Shown here: piece after piece, positions 47,025-55,689 of the stretch
How the letters are laid out: every line of letters starts with the position of its first letter
Numbering within the stretch: the stretch's first letter is position 1
Assembly: GCA_036401375.1 (NCBI GenBank)
Contig: DASWVB010000027.1
Location: forward strand, 1-64,000
Length of the DNA: 64,000 nt
From: DASWUZ01 sp036401375
GTDB taxonomy: Bacteria > Acidobacteriota > Terriglobia > Terriglobales > Acidobacteriaceae
Direction: 5' to 3'
Translations under genes and position numbers: made by a program
The notes under the pieces: generated by a model
Seen by the model: only the letters and a program-made list of their open reading frames with translations
What the model was told of the DNA's origin: nothing
The model's database searches: none

Positions 47025-47181
47025 GGCTCCTCCTCCCGCGCGCGCTTACGCCGCGCACTGATCAAGATGAGAGCCTAGTGACAAATCTCCGGTTCGACCA
47101 TCATTCATTTCCCCTAATACAAGCCCATGATTCTCATGATTGGCCTCACGGACTATGTTCAGCGGTCAATGAGGAGTGCAT

Positions 47182-47571
47182 ATGAATAGGCGAAACGCCG
47201 TGCTCGCCGTCGTGTTAATCCCGGCTCTCGCCTTTGCCATGGGGCAACACGACACTCACATACAAGCACATTCGGAAGTCAGCGATGTGCAATGGAACGG
47301 ATTGATGGCGGGCATGAACAACATGCACCTTGCCATGGCATCCATAGTGCCCTCTGGTCACGTGGATGTTGACTTCGTCAGGTTGATGCTTCCTCACCAC
47401 CAGGCGGCGTTAGACATGGCAAAAATCCAGCTTCTTTACGGATCCGATCCCCAGATGCGAAGACTTGCACAAGAGATCATCACCGACCAGGAATCTGAGA
47501 TCGAGCTTATGCAAGTTTGGCTGAAGCAGCACGAGGATCATCGCATGCCCGTTGCTCGCCCCGTGAAGTAG
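47182..47571 (+). CDS. DUF305-family exported protein
   Basis: About 129 residues from ATG 47182, with GAGGAG six bases upstream (an in-frame GTG at 47176 is less likely). A short signal peptide (NAVLAVVLIPALAFA) precedes a four-helix ferritin-like domain containing VRLMLPHHQAALDMAKI and IITDQESEIELMQVWLKQHE. DUF305 proteins are common next to copper-resistance genes and their conserved His/Met residues suggest metal handling. It is divergent from the multicopper oxidase and 63 bp upstream of the propeller gene. Confidence 0.93.
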   Translation: MNRRNAVLAVVLIPALAFAMGQHDTHIQAHSEVSDVQWNGLMAGMNNMHLAMASIVPSGHVDVDFVRLMLPHHQAALDMAKIQLLYGSDPQMRRLAQEIITDQESEIELMQVWLKQHEDHRMPVARPVK

Positions 47572-47634
47572 CTGAGCATAATGACCGATGCAGGCAACAT
47601 CGCCTTATCACGATCCACTATCAGGAGAAGCAAT

Positions 47635-49116
47635 ATGAGTTTGCTACGATGGATTCCATTCTTGTGCCTTGCGCAATGTGGATTCGGGCAACAAGCGCCT
47701 TGGGGTCGAGCCGACATACCGGTTTCCGGTCATGATCGCGTGTATGCGGCTGACCAGACCTCCAACACGGTTTCAGTCATCGATCCTTCGAGAAATCTTT
47801 CTCTTGGAGAGATCCGGCTCGGTGACCCAATTCCAGCTGCATTAAGTCCACTCTACAAAGGAGAATTGCTGGTTCATGGACTGGGATACTCTCCCGACAG
47901 CAGAACTCTCGCAGTCGTTTCCGTCGGATCGAACTCGGTCACTCTTATTGACACATGGAGTAACCGCATCAAGGGAAAGATTTACGTTGGACGTTCGCCG
48001 CACGAAGCCTTCTTCACGACCAATGGCCGCGAGTTATGGGTTACCGTACGCGGAGAAAACTACATCTCCGTTATCGATCCAACCCTGATGAAAGAAATCC
48101 GCCGGATCGAGCTAGCGAATGGGCCGGGAATGACTTCATTCGGCACTGATGGGCAATATGCGTTTGTCTGCTCCAGCTTTACTCCAGAACTCTCAGTGTT
48201 GGATGTGAAGGCGCATCGCGTTATCAAGCGCCTTGTGCAGGCGAGCCCGTTCTGCCCGAATATTGCCGTGAGCCCCGAGAACGACGAGGTATGGATCACC
48301 TTAAAAGATGCCGGCAAGATTCAGATATTCGACGCGAAACCTCCCTTCAAGCAGAAGGCGGTGCTTGAGATTGGGCCGATTACAAACCATGTCAACTTCG
48401 CCAATAACCATAACGCAAAGTTCGCCTATGTCACCATAGGCGGCGCGAATCAGGTAAAGGTATATCGCAGAGGACCGACGCCCCAACTTGTCGCTACCAT
48501 ACCTGTGGGGAGTCTCCCACACGGTATCTGGCCCTCTGGAGACGGTTCCAGGATGTATGTCGCTTTAGAAGACGGAGATGCGGCTCAGGTCATCGATACC
48601 TTGTCCAATAAGGTCATAACAAGCATCCCTATTGGACAAACGACGCAAGCTCTGGTTTACGTGCCGAATGCGATTCCAAGTGGCCAAGGCAGGGACAACC
48701 TGACTCCCCTTGGGAATGCTGGCAACACGGCACACCTTCACCTTAGAGCAAGCGGCACCTTTTTGCCAGAAGCGCAGGCGTCCGTAGCAGTAAACTCACT
48801 AGGATTGGTAGACCTAATAGAAATTGCAGCTGCGGGACTAATGCCGGCGAGTACGTATCGAGTCTGCTTGGCAGAGTCGAATCACCTGCCGTACGGTAGG
48901 TTGCAGGAGTTGGCCATCCTGGGGACAAATCCTGACGGGGCCGGCATCGTGCAGGCGATCGGACCACTTAAGTCACTGGAACCGAGAGGTGAGGGCTCCT
49001 CTTCGCCTGGTAACCGTTTCGTGATTGTTGTCGACGCCAGGGACGACTCGAATGTGGTCCTTTCTCAATCCGATGCATCCACGGGCCGTCTCGAGCCAAC
49101 AGGCTTGCTGCGGTAA
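47635..49116 (+). CDS. Exported YncE-like beta-propeller protein
   Basis: About 493 residues from ATG 47635 (CAGGAGAAG upstream); signal peptide LLRWIPFLCLAQCGFGQ. The body is a YVTN/YncE-type seven-bladed propeller with repeated patterns such as DQTSNTVSVIDPSRN, VGSNSVTLIDTWSNRIKGK and LEDGDAAQVIDTLSNKVI. The last ~150 residues form a separate domain. Propellers of this kind are found beside multicopper oxidases and c-type cytochromes; ligand unknown. It follows DUF305 on the same strand, likely in one operon. A strong hairpin lies beyond its stop. Confidence 0.85.
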   Translation: MSLLRWIPFLCLAQCGFGQQAPWGRADIPVSGHDRVYAADQTSNTVSVIDPSRNLSLGEIRLGDPIPAALSPLYKGELLVHGLGYSPDSRTLAVVSVGSNSVTLIDTWSNRIKGKIYVGRSPHEAFFTTNGRELWVTVRGENYISVIDPTLMKEIRRIELANGPGMTSFGTDGQYAFVCSSFTPELSVLDVKAHRVIKRLVQASPFCPNIAVSPENDEVWITLKDAGKIQIFDAKPPFKQKAVLEIGPITNHVNFANNHNAKFAYVTIGGANQVKVYRRGPTPQLVATIPVGSLPHGIWPSGDGSRMYVALEDGDAAQVIDTLSNKVITSIPIGQTTQALVYVPNAIPSGQGRDNLTPLGNAGNTAHLHLRASGTFLPEAQASVAVNSLGLVDLIEIAAAGLMPASTYRVCLAESNHLPYGRLQELAILGTNPDGAGIVQAIGPLKSLEPRGEGSSSPGNRFVIVVDARDDSNVVLSQSDASTGRLEPTGLLR

Positions 49117-49245
49117 ACACTGATCGATTGTGAGCGTAGGCAGATCGTTCTGAGTGATGATTTTGGCTATCCCCACAACTATGATCCTCTACAGCAGGCC
49201 GAGCTGGACAAAAGCAAACAGCGGCAAATGGAAACCAAAGAGGGT

Positions 49246-49275
49246 GCAAATGGACAAGGACTTCTGTCCATTTGC
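49246..49275. terminator. Bidirectional hairpin between converging genes
   Basis: GCAAATGGACA and TGTCCATTTGC pair perfectly (11 bp) around an 8-nt loop, between the propeller gene and the minus-strand hydrolase. No long T-run follows, but the position fits a shared terminator. Confidence 0.55.
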
Positions 49276-49303
49276 GATATTCATTTCTGGCTCGATCTAG
49301 ATA

Positions 49304-50137
49304 TTACTGTCCATCAAAGGATGTTGCAGCCTCCTCGATAAACTGTGCGACTCTCCGCGGCTCTTGAAGCATCGCGAGATGGCAGGTCGGCAGGGTAATC
49401 GTGGTGGCGTTGATCTTCTTCGCCATTTGCTCCTCCAGACCTGCGGTAATCACTCTATCCTGTTCAGCGACGATGAACCACGAAGATTTCGAACGCCAGG
49501 CGGGTGTGACAGTGGGAGATGCCAAGAGCACAGCAACCGCCGCGGGCCCCTGTGTCGCTGTCAACCGCGCCTGCTCAGGCTTGGGTAAGTCTTGAGCAAA
49601 GGCCTGGGCAACGCCTTCCGCGGAAATGGTGACGAATTGAGAAGCCGGATCGAAGACGAGAAACTGTGTAAGCGGGGACGGCGTCTTCAGCGATCCGAGC
49701 AAGGAGTGCGCCGACTCGTTAGTGTCGGGAGCGAATGCAGCAACGTAGACAAGGCCAGCGACCTTGGGATCGTTTCCCGGCGTGTCGCCGATGACCACCC
49801 CTCCGTAGGAGTGTCCTACAAGCAGCACGGGACCTGGGTATGCCGTAGTGATGCGTGCGATCGCACGCTCCGTCACAGCGTCATCGTCCGAAAGAGATTC
49901 AAGAGGAAGCTGCACCGCAATAACGTGGTATCCGTCCTTTTCCAGCAGAGGAATCACGCTGGACCAGCTTGAACCGTCAGCCCATGCCCCGTGGACCAGT
50001 ACGATGTTCTTGACGCCGCGACTGACGTTGTCTCGTGCTGATTCTGGGTCCTGTTGGGCGTAGCTAATGTTATGGAATCCTGCCGACAGCAGAAGCCCGG
50101 CACTCAACACTTGTCGGATTAGTTTTCCTATTTTCAT
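49304..50137 (-). CDS. Exported alpha/beta hydrolase (paralogue 1)
   Basis: A 277-residue hydrolase with a signal peptide (LSAGLLLSAGFHNISYAQ). Catalytic residues are the Ser in VLLVGHSYGGVV, an acid near FIVAEQDRVI and a His in LPTCHLAMLQEP. The N-terminal oxyanion motif is VLVHGAWADGSSWS. Its closest relative in the window is the next gene, with the same motif order and length. AAGGAAATTA precedes the ATG. Annotated relatives are esterase or salicylate esterase-like hydrolases; substrate unknown. Confidence 0.92.
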   Translation of the reverse strand: MKIGKLIRQVLSAGLLLSAGFHNISYAQQDPESARDNVSRGVKNIVLVHGAWADGSSWSSVIPLLEKDGYHVIAVQLPLESLSDDDAVTERAIARITTAYPGPVLLVGHSYGGVVIGDTPGNDPKVAGLVYVAAFAPDTNESAHSLLGSLKTPSPLTQFLVFDPASQFVTISAEGVAQAFAQDLPKPEQARLTATQGPAAVAVLLASPTVTPAWRSKSSWFIVAEQDRVITAGLEEQMAKKINATTITLPTCHLAMLQEPRRVAQFIEEAATSFDGQ

Positions 50138-50213
50138 TAATTTCCTTTCATGTTTTCGCCGCGTACGTCGGCAGGCTCAACCGACGCACTTCGCGACTCA
50201 AATGTGCTTTCGT

Positions 50214-51005
50214 CTAATTCGCGCCGGTCTTTGACGCGGCATCTAAAATCACAGCGGCGACCTTCGACGGTTGCGCCAGCATAATTACGTGGCTAGAGGT
50301 GACAGTGGTGGTAGTAGCTCCGATTCGCTTGGCCTGAGAGGCTTCGAGTTCGGGTGATATTGCCCGATCATTTGCGGCAATGATGTACCAGGACGGTTTC
50401 GACTTCCAGGCTGGAGTCGTAACCTCGCCCTTCATTGCGGCAACACTAACCGGCACCTGCGTCGCCGTCAATATCTCGATCTCACGGGCGGAGAGGTCCT
50501 GGGCAAAATCCTCCGCAACTCCCTTCGGAGTCAGTTTGAGGAAGCCACTTCTATCTGGACGCAGCTCTGAACCGATCGGTGTTGCAACGCTCGTAATCAG
50601 ACCAAGAGTCGATTCACCATGATCCGGAGCCACGGCCGACACATAGACCAGTCCGGCGACTTTGGAATCATTGCCAGCTTCGGTGATGACAGCTCCGCCG
50701 TAGGAATGCCCGACCAGCAATACCGGGCCGTCCTCAAGAGCAATGGCGCGTTGCGTCGCAGCAACATCATCCGCGAAGGACGTTAGCGGAATCTGAACAG
50801 AGACAACATGCAGCCCCTTCGCCGCCAACAATGGAATCACCTTGGACCAGCTCGAACCATCCGCCCACGCCCCGTGAATCAAAAGCACCGTTTTTCCCTG
50901 TTGAGAGGGTGGTGTTTGTCCCGTCGCCTTGGCCACAGGTACGATGATTGTGAATAGCGCGACGCACGTCGACACTGCGTTCCGAACAAGCTTTAGTGCC
51001 TGCAT
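50214..51005 (-). CDS. Exported alpha/beta hydrolase (paralogue 2)
   Basis: A 263-residue paralogue of the downstream hydrolase, starting at ATG 51005 (AAGGA upstream) with signal peptide VSTCVALFTIIVPVAKATG. Motifs are LLIHGAWADGSSWSKVIPLL, LVGHSYGGAVI, IAANDRAI and SSHVIMLAQP, matching the paralogue residue for residue in most blocks. The frame continues to 51095 but that extension precedes the signal peptide. The two genes, 76 bp apart, look like a tandem duplication downstream of the AraC regulator. Confidence 0.92.
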   Translation of the reverse strand: MQALKLVRNAVSTCVALFTIIVPVAKATGQTPPSQQGKTVLLIHGAWADGSSWSKVIPLLAAKGLHVVSVQIPLTSFADDVAATQRAIALEDGPVLLVGHSYGGAVITEAGNDSKVAGLVYVSAVAPDHGESTLGLITSVATPIGSELRPDRSGFLKLTPKGVAEDFAQDLSAREIEILTATQVPVSVAAMKGEVTTPAWKSKPSWYIIAANDRAISPELEASQAKRIGATTTTVTSSHVIMLAQPSKVAAVILDAASKTGAN

Positions 51006-51230
51006 TATTTTTTTCCTTGATCTGGTATAGATTTGTGCAGGATTCAAAGTGGCCCAGTCAGGATCTGTAGGGTCCCGCGAATGTGCCAGACACACTTACC
51101 TTTGGCCATTCTCGCGTTTGCTACCCTGCACTCTTTGAAGATAGGTGCGGAGGAGGAGAACCTCTAGACGATAACGGCCAAAAGCTTGCGATTCCTGCTT
51201 GGATTTGTTACGAAAATCGGCTGGCAAAAG

Positions 51231-52151
51231 CTATGCCGCCGCGCGTGTTCCGCGCCTCCAGGTGCCGGGGGTTATTCCATGGATCCGCTTGAAGGAGCGG
51301 TTGAGCGCCGATTGATCAGCGAACCCGCATTGGATGGCGATGTCGGCAAGCGCCAGCCGCGAATTCGTCATCAAATCCCTGGCCTTGTCCACGCGGCGCT
51401 CGATGAGCCAACGGTAAGGGGGCGTGCGAAATGTCTGTTTGAAGGCACGAGCGAAGTGGCTTACGGACAATTGACACTCTTCCGCAATCTTCTGGAGGGC
51501 GACATCGCCATCTAGATTAGCCTCCAATAACTCTGTTGCTCTTCGCATCTGCATCGATGAGAGCCCGCCCCGGAAATGGGGAGTCGACGTTTTCACGCCG
51601 CCATAGGAACAGACAAAATGAGAGTTCAAGGCCTGCAAGACATGGTCTAGGAAAATCTTCGAAGCGTGAAGAGGTCGCTCCAGCGAAGACAGGAGGGGCT
51701 GCGCTAGGTGGTGGACGACGGAATCAAACCCTCCTTGCGGCCATACCAGTTGCTGCACTCGAGGCGCCCGATGAGCGTAGGCAGCCTCATCCAGAGCAGC
51801 TTGTGTGACATACAGCACCAGGGCGTCGAACGGATTCGGAAGCAGAACAGCTGGTTCCTCTCTCAAGTCGATTGCACTGACTCCGCCAATTGGATAAAAA
51901 CCACTTGAAACCTTTTTCTTGCCGAAGAACTGCTCGATGAAAGGTATGGGTTTGAGTTGCAGTACTACAATGTGGCCCCTTTCACCGAAAACAGGCTGCG
52001 ACATCTCCGGAAGGCCGGCGGCGCTCTGAATCCTGCCAAACGAGAACGATGCACGTTCGGACAACCTGTATTCCGCCGTAGGGGAATCCCTGAGAAACAG
52101 CGCGTCGGCAAGTTTATTCCAAATGGTGGGAACGTCAGTGGCCGTATCCAT
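51231..52151 (-). CDS. AraC-family transcriptional regulator
   Basis: About 306 residues from ATG 52151 with GAGG upstream. The C-terminal ~100 residues hold two helix-turn-helix motifs: ALQKIAEECQLSVSHFARAF and LALADIAIQCGFADQSALNR, ending SFKRIHGITPGTWRRG, the classical AraC/XylS signature. The N-terminal ~200 residues are a ligand-sensing domain of unknown specificity. It reads away from the TetR remnant with a perfect palindrome between them, and toward the two hydrolase genes, which are plausible targets. Confidence 0.93.
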   Translation of the reverse strand: MDTATDVPTIWNKLADALFLRDSPTAEYRLSERASFSFGRIQSAAGLPEMSQPVFGERGHIVVLQLKPIPFIEQFFGKKKVSSGFYPIGGVSAIDLREEPAVLLPNPFDALVLYVTQAALDEAAYAHRAPRVQQLVWPQGGFDSVVHHLAQPLLSSLERPLHASKIFLDHVLQALNSHFVCSYGGVKTSTPHFRGGLSSMQMRRATELLEANLDGDVALQKIAEECQLSVSHFARAFKQTFRTPPYRWLIERRVDKARDLMTNSRLALADIAIQCGFADQSALNRSFKRIHGITPGTWRRGTRAAA

Positions 52152-52205
52152 ATATAGCGACCTCAATTCTCATAAATTGAATGGGGCCCAGAAATCCAGG
52201 TACGG

Positions 52206-52229
52206 TTTAGAGTGCGTATGCACTCTAAA
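52206..52229. promoter_or_regulatory. Perfect palindromic operator, likely for TetR-type regulator
   Basis: TTTAGAGTGC, GTAT, GCACTCTAAA: two 10-base arms match without mismatch around a 4-base spacer. It lies 30 bases before the TetR-like start codon and 55 bases before the divergent AraC start, the usual place for a TetR autoregulatory site. Binding is inferred from position and symmetry only. Confidence 0.65.
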
Positions 52230-52258
52230 AGAGACAAAAGATTAGCTTGAGGGGACGA

Positions 52259-52818
52259 ATGCGAAAGTCAAGAGCTGAAACAGCCCAAACGAGAAAAGCC
52301 CTCTTGACCCCCTCAAAGATGTTCTTGAACAAAGGTCTGGGAGAGGTAGGTATGCGCGACGTGATCACCGGTGCAAGTCTCACTCCGGGCGGGTTTACCG
52401 GCATTTCGGATCAAAGGACCGACTAATCGCTGAAGCCTGGCAGTGTCGCATTGGACCGAGCGTTCGCCATGTTAGGCGGTGAAACCGCCGGCAGATCGCC
52501 GGCTCAAGCGCCGAACTCCGCCATTCGAACCCGCAAGTGCGGGCAATTGCCATCAACGGCTACCAGCGCATCGTTCAACTCATAGCCAGTCTGCTCCGGG
52601 ACCGGACAAGGCGCGCAGCCCAGGTGACTGCAAACGACATTGTCATCATGCTCGTAGGCGCTGTCACGCTTGCTGAAATCGCACCAGAGCCGGCCATCGC
52701 CAGTGCCATCCTCCGCAATGCCAAGGGGGTCTTTCTGCATAGCTCGGGAGATGACTGTCTCCAGGCTACGAGGAAGTCCGGGATTGAGAGCGCGAACTTG
52801 AGGGAGATAGGTGTTTAG
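52259..52818 (+). pseudogene. Decayed TetR-family regulator
   Basis: A good ribosome-binding site (GAGGGG) precedes ATG 52259. The trace MRKSRAETAQTRKALL, KMFLNKGLGEVGMRDVI, LTPGGF is a TetR helix-turn-helix; one missing T near 52393 shifts the frame, after which the expected YRHFGSKDRLIAEAW is read in another frame. A C-terminal TetR-like stretch NPQVRAIAINGYQRIVQLIA and VIMLVGAVTLAEI is read from 52531 on. Some 50 residues of the middle are missing and at least two frame changes occur. The protein cannot be functional, though its operator is intact. Confidence 0.75.
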
Positions 52819-53017
52819 AATCGCGCCGTAATATTGTCCCCAGTTTGCACCGAGAACGCTCGCGCACCGGTACGTACCTCATAACGAATGAAGTCTAAAA
52901 GAGAAGGTCGGCTCTTACGCCTAAGATCTCCCCATGCACCTGTTCCGGAGCCATGTAACCGGCAGTTCCCATTTTCAGTCCGCTCGTAGACAGGCCAACC
53001 TCGCGTCTGAAAAGAAA
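52815..53017 (-). pseudogene. Fragment of Ser/Thr protein kinase
   Basis: The minus strand encodes GLKMGTAGYMAPEQVHGEIL, the activation segment and P+1 loop of a eukaryotic-like kinase, followed by GVRADLLF and a TAG. In the next frame comes RYEVRTGARAFSVQTGD, matching the YEMxTGxxAFxGxT that follows in these kinases. Only about 65 residues remain; the ATP-binding lobe and catalytic loop are absent. Confidence 0.65.
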
Positions 53018-53341
53018 ACACTTAGGCACGGCTCATCATGGCGTTTCATCTGTCGCATGGTCTGTAGGACACGTTGAGGCGCTCGGAAATGGTCGCGAAA
53101 TAATCCTCATTGCATTTATCGCAATGCGCACATTGGCTATTCGTGGGACGTGCCACGCAATTTGAATGGGAGGATTGAAGCTGGCCGAAAGGGCCTGCAG
53201 TACATGCGAATATTCAAGCTGCAGCCGAATTCTTCGACTTAATCGGGAGCGCAGTCTAAAAGTCTGTTCCTTCAAAATAGTGAACCGATCGGTTCTGTTG
53301 CGAAATCCAAGAAACGTAAATCGCGGCATTCGTAATTGGCC
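53018..53341. other. Unassigned stretch in the decayed region
   Basis: About 320 bp between kinase and NmrA remnants. A minus-strand frame is open through it (to 53755), but its translation is antisense to the NmrA trace and resembles no family. Further fragments may be present but none was recognised. Confidence 0.4.
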
Positions 53342-53802
53342 TTGATGTTTATGCAGAATCTTTTCGGATATGGCGGGGCGAGCGCCGTCAAAGACGGCAT
53401 TATTCAACATTACATTGGCGATGGCCAAATGGAGTTGGGTTGATGGCATGACGCTGCAGCCGTAGTTACCGCTGCTCTCCTCGATGCCAAAAGACATCAC
53501 GGACAGACTTACCGCATGGGCTACGAGGCTAACGGGTTCAAAGAGATCGCAGAACAGATGACGCACATCTTTGGCAAGCCCTACCGGTACGGATCCCTGC
53601 CGGCTGAGGAGTTTTACAAGAACGTGCTTGCTGCGGGCGGAGAACCTGCCTATATGAAATGCGTTTATGAATGCTTCCGTGGTTTCACCACTGGCGCATT
53701 GAAAGCTGACGAAGTCTACGACACGTTTCCACGATTGTCGGGAGTCCGCCGACAACGATTGCGCAGTTTATCGAGAAGAACGCCGCAGCGTTTCGTTACT
53801 AA
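53342..53802 (+). pseudogene. Fragment of NmrA-like NAD(P)-binding oxidoreductase
   Basis: The plus strand reads LMFMQNLFGYGGASAVKDGI, then an in-frame TGA at 53441-53443, then HDAAAVVTAALLDAKRHHGQ, TYRMGYEANGFKEIAEQMTH and FGKPYRYGSLPAEEFYKNVL. This matches the C-terminal two-thirds of NmrA/HSCARG-type proteins (F-M-x-N-L, and A-A-V-V-T-A-A-L). A one-base loss near 53744 moves the frame to TIAQFIEKNAAAFRY and the natural stop at 53802. The N-terminal nucleotide-binding part is missing. Confidence 0.7.
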
Positions 53803-53949
53803 GCGAAATGGCCGAGGCGGGCGCCCCGGAGTATGGGGAATGTTGCGCGCCTCGGTCGCTCAGTACATCGCGTTCACGGCAATGCCGAATCTACTCCTCA
53901 AGTCAGGAAACCGTACGGAGCCGTCAGAACGAAAGGAAGTTCAAACACC

Positions 53950-55035
53950 ATGTACAAAGCCCATGGCTATGCCGCCCAATCTGCAACAAGCCCCCTCGAA
54001 CCTTTCACATTTGAACGGCGGGATCTCCGAGAAGATGACGTGCTTATCGACATTCTTTACAGTGGCGTGTGCCATTCGGACATTCACACGGTCCGGAATG
54101 AGTGGGAAGGTTCCGTATATCCAGACGGTACGATTTATCCCGCGTTGCCGGGCCACGAGATTGTCGGGCGGGTAAGAGCTGTAGGCAATTCCGTTACCGG
54201 GCATAGCGTTGGCAGTCTGGTTGCTGTCGGTACTATGGTCGACAGCTGTGGGCAATGCGGCAATTGCGGGCTGGGGTTGGAACAGTTCTGCCGCCTCGGA
54301 GCTACGTGGACCTACAACTCTCCAGATCGAATCTCCGGGGCGAATACATACGGCGGATACTCTGACCTGATCGTTGTAAGCCAACGGTTTGTGCTTAAAG
54401 TAAGCCACTCCGAGAAGGACCTCTCCGCTGTCGCTCCTCTTCTTTGCGCAGGAATCACCATGTGGTCGCCTTTACGTCACTGGAAGGCCGGTCCAGCAAA
54501 GAAGGTCGGCATCGTTGGAATTGGCGGCCTGGGTCACATGGGCATCAAGCTTGCACGCGCCTTGGGCGCCCATGTGGTTGCCTTCACAACTTCAGAGAGC
54601 AAGAGGGCCGATGCCCTGGCTCTTGGTGCTGACGAGGTTGTTCTGTCGCGCGATGCCAATGAGATGAAGCGGCAAGCCGGAAGTCTGGATCTGATCGTCA
54701 ATGCGGTATCGGTACCCCATGATCTCGACGCCTACCTGGAGTTGTTGAATCTTGACGGAACGATGGCGCTGGTTGGAGTTCCTGCTCAACCGCATCCCTC
54801 TCCATCAGTCACCAACCTAATCTTTGGCCGTCGCAGCCTGGCTGGATCGCTCGTCGGTGGAATTCCGGAGACTCAAGAGCTGCTGGACTTCAGTGCGAAG
54901 CACGGTCTCCTCGCAGACATTGAGACAATACCGATCGCTCGCATTGAGGAAGCCTTTGACCGTATGGGGCGAAGCGATATCAAGTACAGATTCGTGATTG
55001 ATATGCAGTCGAGAGGCAATTCGCTCCGCGCCTAA
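53950..55035 (+). CDS. NADP-dependent zinc alcohol dehydrogenase (CAD/YahK-like)
   Basis: An intact 361-residue dehydrogenase from ATG 53950 (MYKAHGYAA; AAAGGAAG upstream). The frame extends to 53833 but that part belongs to the decayed upstream region. Catalytic zinc: GVCHSDIHTVRNEW and PGHEIVG; structural zinc: DSCGQCGNCGLGLEQFC; Rossmann motif GIGGLGHMGIKLARALGAH with Ser/Lys after the second strand (TTSESKRADAL), as in NADP-preferring cinnamyl-alcohol-type enzymes. These reduce aldehydes to alcohols. It is the only intact gene between 52.2 and 56.2 kb. Confidence 0.93.
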   Translation: MYKAHGYAAQSATSPLEPFTFERRDLREDDVLIDILYSGVCHSDIHTVRNEWEGSVYPDGTIYPALPGHEIVGRVRAVGNSVTGHSVGSLVAVGTMVDSCGQCGNCGLGLEQFCRLGATWTYNSPDRISGANTYGGYSDLIVVSQRFVLKVSHSEKDLSAVAPLLCAGITMWSPLRHWKAGPAKKVGIVGIGGLGHMGIKLARALGAHVVAFTTSESKRADALALGADEVVLSRDANEMKRQAGSLDLIVNAVSVPHDLDAYLELLNLDGTMALVGVPAQPHPSPSVTNLIFGRRSLAGSLVGGIPETQELLDFSAKHGLLADIETIPIARIEEAFDRMGRSDIKYRFVIDMQSRGNSLRA

Positions 55036-55077
55036 CCTATGGTCCACGCCAGTCTCACACGTATCCATGACAGGGGG

Positions 55078-55330
55078 GCAACACCTGTCACTGCATCCCT
55101 GCGAGCTCTGCTATTGCAGGCGGGTGCCGCACATGTCATTGTCACTTCGGAACAGGACATCGTTTCAGAAGTATTGAAGATTGCGGGCAAAGGATTCCGT
55201 TGTTGATGGTTTAGCTAAGGGTCTGCTGAAGCCACGGATCGGTCGTGTCTTTCCGTTTGAGGAGATCGTCGAATCACACTGGTACCTCGAGAGCAATCAG
55301 CAATTTCGAGAAATCATCGTATTGATCTGA
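55078..55330 (+). pseudogene. Remnant of zinc-type quinone oxidoreductase
   Basis: Reads ATPVTASLRALLLQAGAAHV, IVTSEQDIVSEVLKIAGKG, then a stop, then in a different frame DGLAKGLLKPRIGRVFPFEE and IVESHWYLESNQQFREIIVL. These correspond to the cofactor-domain entry and the C-terminus of NADPH:quinone reductases; the N-terminal half and about 60 internal residues are gone. Confidence 0.65.
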
Positions 55331-55364
55331 GCACAGGTTGAAACCTATAAACCGGGGAATCTTG

Positions 55365-55538
55365 ATGATTACATGCGACACTAAGAACATTCGCGTGGGA
55401 TTGATTGGAGTGGGTATTCGGGCTCGTTACGGCCATATCGCCGCCCTGAAAAGCCTTCGCGGTCGCATCGAAGCTCAGGGTCTTTTGCAGCACGAACTTG
55501 TGATTCCGCACCAGTTATCCTGGCCTAGTTGCGGTTGA
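55365..55538 (+). pseudogene. Truncated Gfo/Idh/MocA-type oxidoreductase N-terminus
   Basis: ATG 55365 opens MITCDTKNIRVGLIGVGI, followed by ARYGHIAALKSL, which matches the first strand and helix of Gfo/Idh/MocA NAD-binding domains (V-G-L-I-G-x-G, H-I-x-A-L). The frame then runs into unrelated sequence and stops after 57 codons. It is a fragment, or possibly a short orphan peptide. Confidence 0.5.
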
Positions 55539-55689
55539 CCAATCTGAACCCGCAATAGCTCGACACAAACAATCTCCTTAAATGAACTCACATCCTTAGC
55601 GCGATCTACACAGCAGAACAGCAACTTGCTGGATACACGCACAGATACGCACAGTGCAGTTCCTCGTCCTGGCTCCCTCGCTACCTTGC

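Noticed and set aside
52504..52740. Minus-strand 78-codon frame opposite the TetR remnant
   Set aside because: It opposes the TetR C-terminal trace and shows no motif of its own.
53036..53755. Long minus-strand open frame of 239 codons
   Set aside because: It is antisense to the NmrA remnant, which has clear homology on the plus strand; the translation shows no family features.
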